Shown: positions 33,613 through 33,613 of the stretch, piece after piece | Layout of the letters: each line of letters starts with the position of its first letter | Numbering within the stretch: the stretch's first letter is position 1 | NCBI GenBank assembly: GCA_945897755.1 | Contig: CAMDGH010000021.1 | Span: forward strand, 1-33,613 | Source: Chryseobacterium gleum | GTDB taxonomy: Bacteria > Bacteroidota > Bacteroidia > Flavobacteriales_D > Crocinitomicaceae | DNA length: 33,613 nucleotides | Direction of reading: 5' to 3' | Position numbers and translations under genes: made by a program | The notes under the pieces: generated by a model | The model's database searches: none | What the model saw: the letters and a program-made list of their open reading frames with translations, nothing else | Told to the model about the DNA's origin: nothing

Positions 33613-33613
33613 A

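Overview
The window is a low-GC bacterial chromosome segment that looks like Bacteroidota, most likely order Flavobacteriales. The signs are TANNTTTG-type -7 promoter elements, no clear Shine-Dalgarno sequences, a zinc-less L32, the gene order DUF177-rpmF-plsX-fabH-accB-accC, and an exbB-exbD-exbD-tonB-PBP-TPR operon. No tRNA, rRNA or CRISPR array was seen. No gene-free stretch exceeds 300 bases; the longest gap is 2875-3103.

Region 1 (1 to about 6222) is one end of an integrative element inserted against the 3' end of mnmE. From mnmE leftward, all on the minus strand, it carries a zinc-finger/HTH protein (likely excisionase or regulator), a tyrosine recombinase, an unrecognised 466-aa Cys-containing protein overlapping the integrase stop, two overlapping HTH proteins, a VirE_N/BT4734-like primase-type protein and a PriCT_2-DUF3987 helicase-like protein that leaves the window. 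The 18 bp at the end of mnmE (6205-6222) closely resemble the trmE/mnmE attachment core used by SGI1-type islands, as I remember it. Between mnmE and the HTH-int operon lie five TTGTTGC-type repeats over a promoter, plus five 10-bp tandem repeats.

Region 2 (6205-16315) is core chromosome with some accessory genes: mnmE, a group III truncated haemoglobin, a DMT exporter, a PGI/PMI-purN-small membrane protein-DUF2141 operon, inorganic pyrophosphatase, an unknown membrane-anchored secreted protein, a 2-Cys peroxiredoxin, a Ppx/GppA phosphatase and peptidyl-tRNA hydrolase.

Region 3 (16388-20092) is a plus-strand run of asnS, rpoN and a PAP2-like membrane protein. Region 4 (20179-27385, minus) holds pepA-pdxA, then the lipid-synthesis operon DUF177-rpmF-plsX-fabH-accB-accC, with a terminator-like hairpin between accB and accC.

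Region 5 (27451-33409, minus) is a TonB energisation operon: exbB, two different exbD genes, tonB, a small membrane protein, a periplasmic phosphate-binding-like lipoprotein and a TPR protein. It has a clear promoter and a strong terminator. At the right edge (33457-33612) is the C-terminus of a probable insertion-sequence transposase, just upstream of the exbB promoter.

The strongest candidate for something new is the island at 1-6222: its mnmE target site, its repeat-covered int promoter, the integrase-coupled unknown protein and the coupled primase/helicase module.
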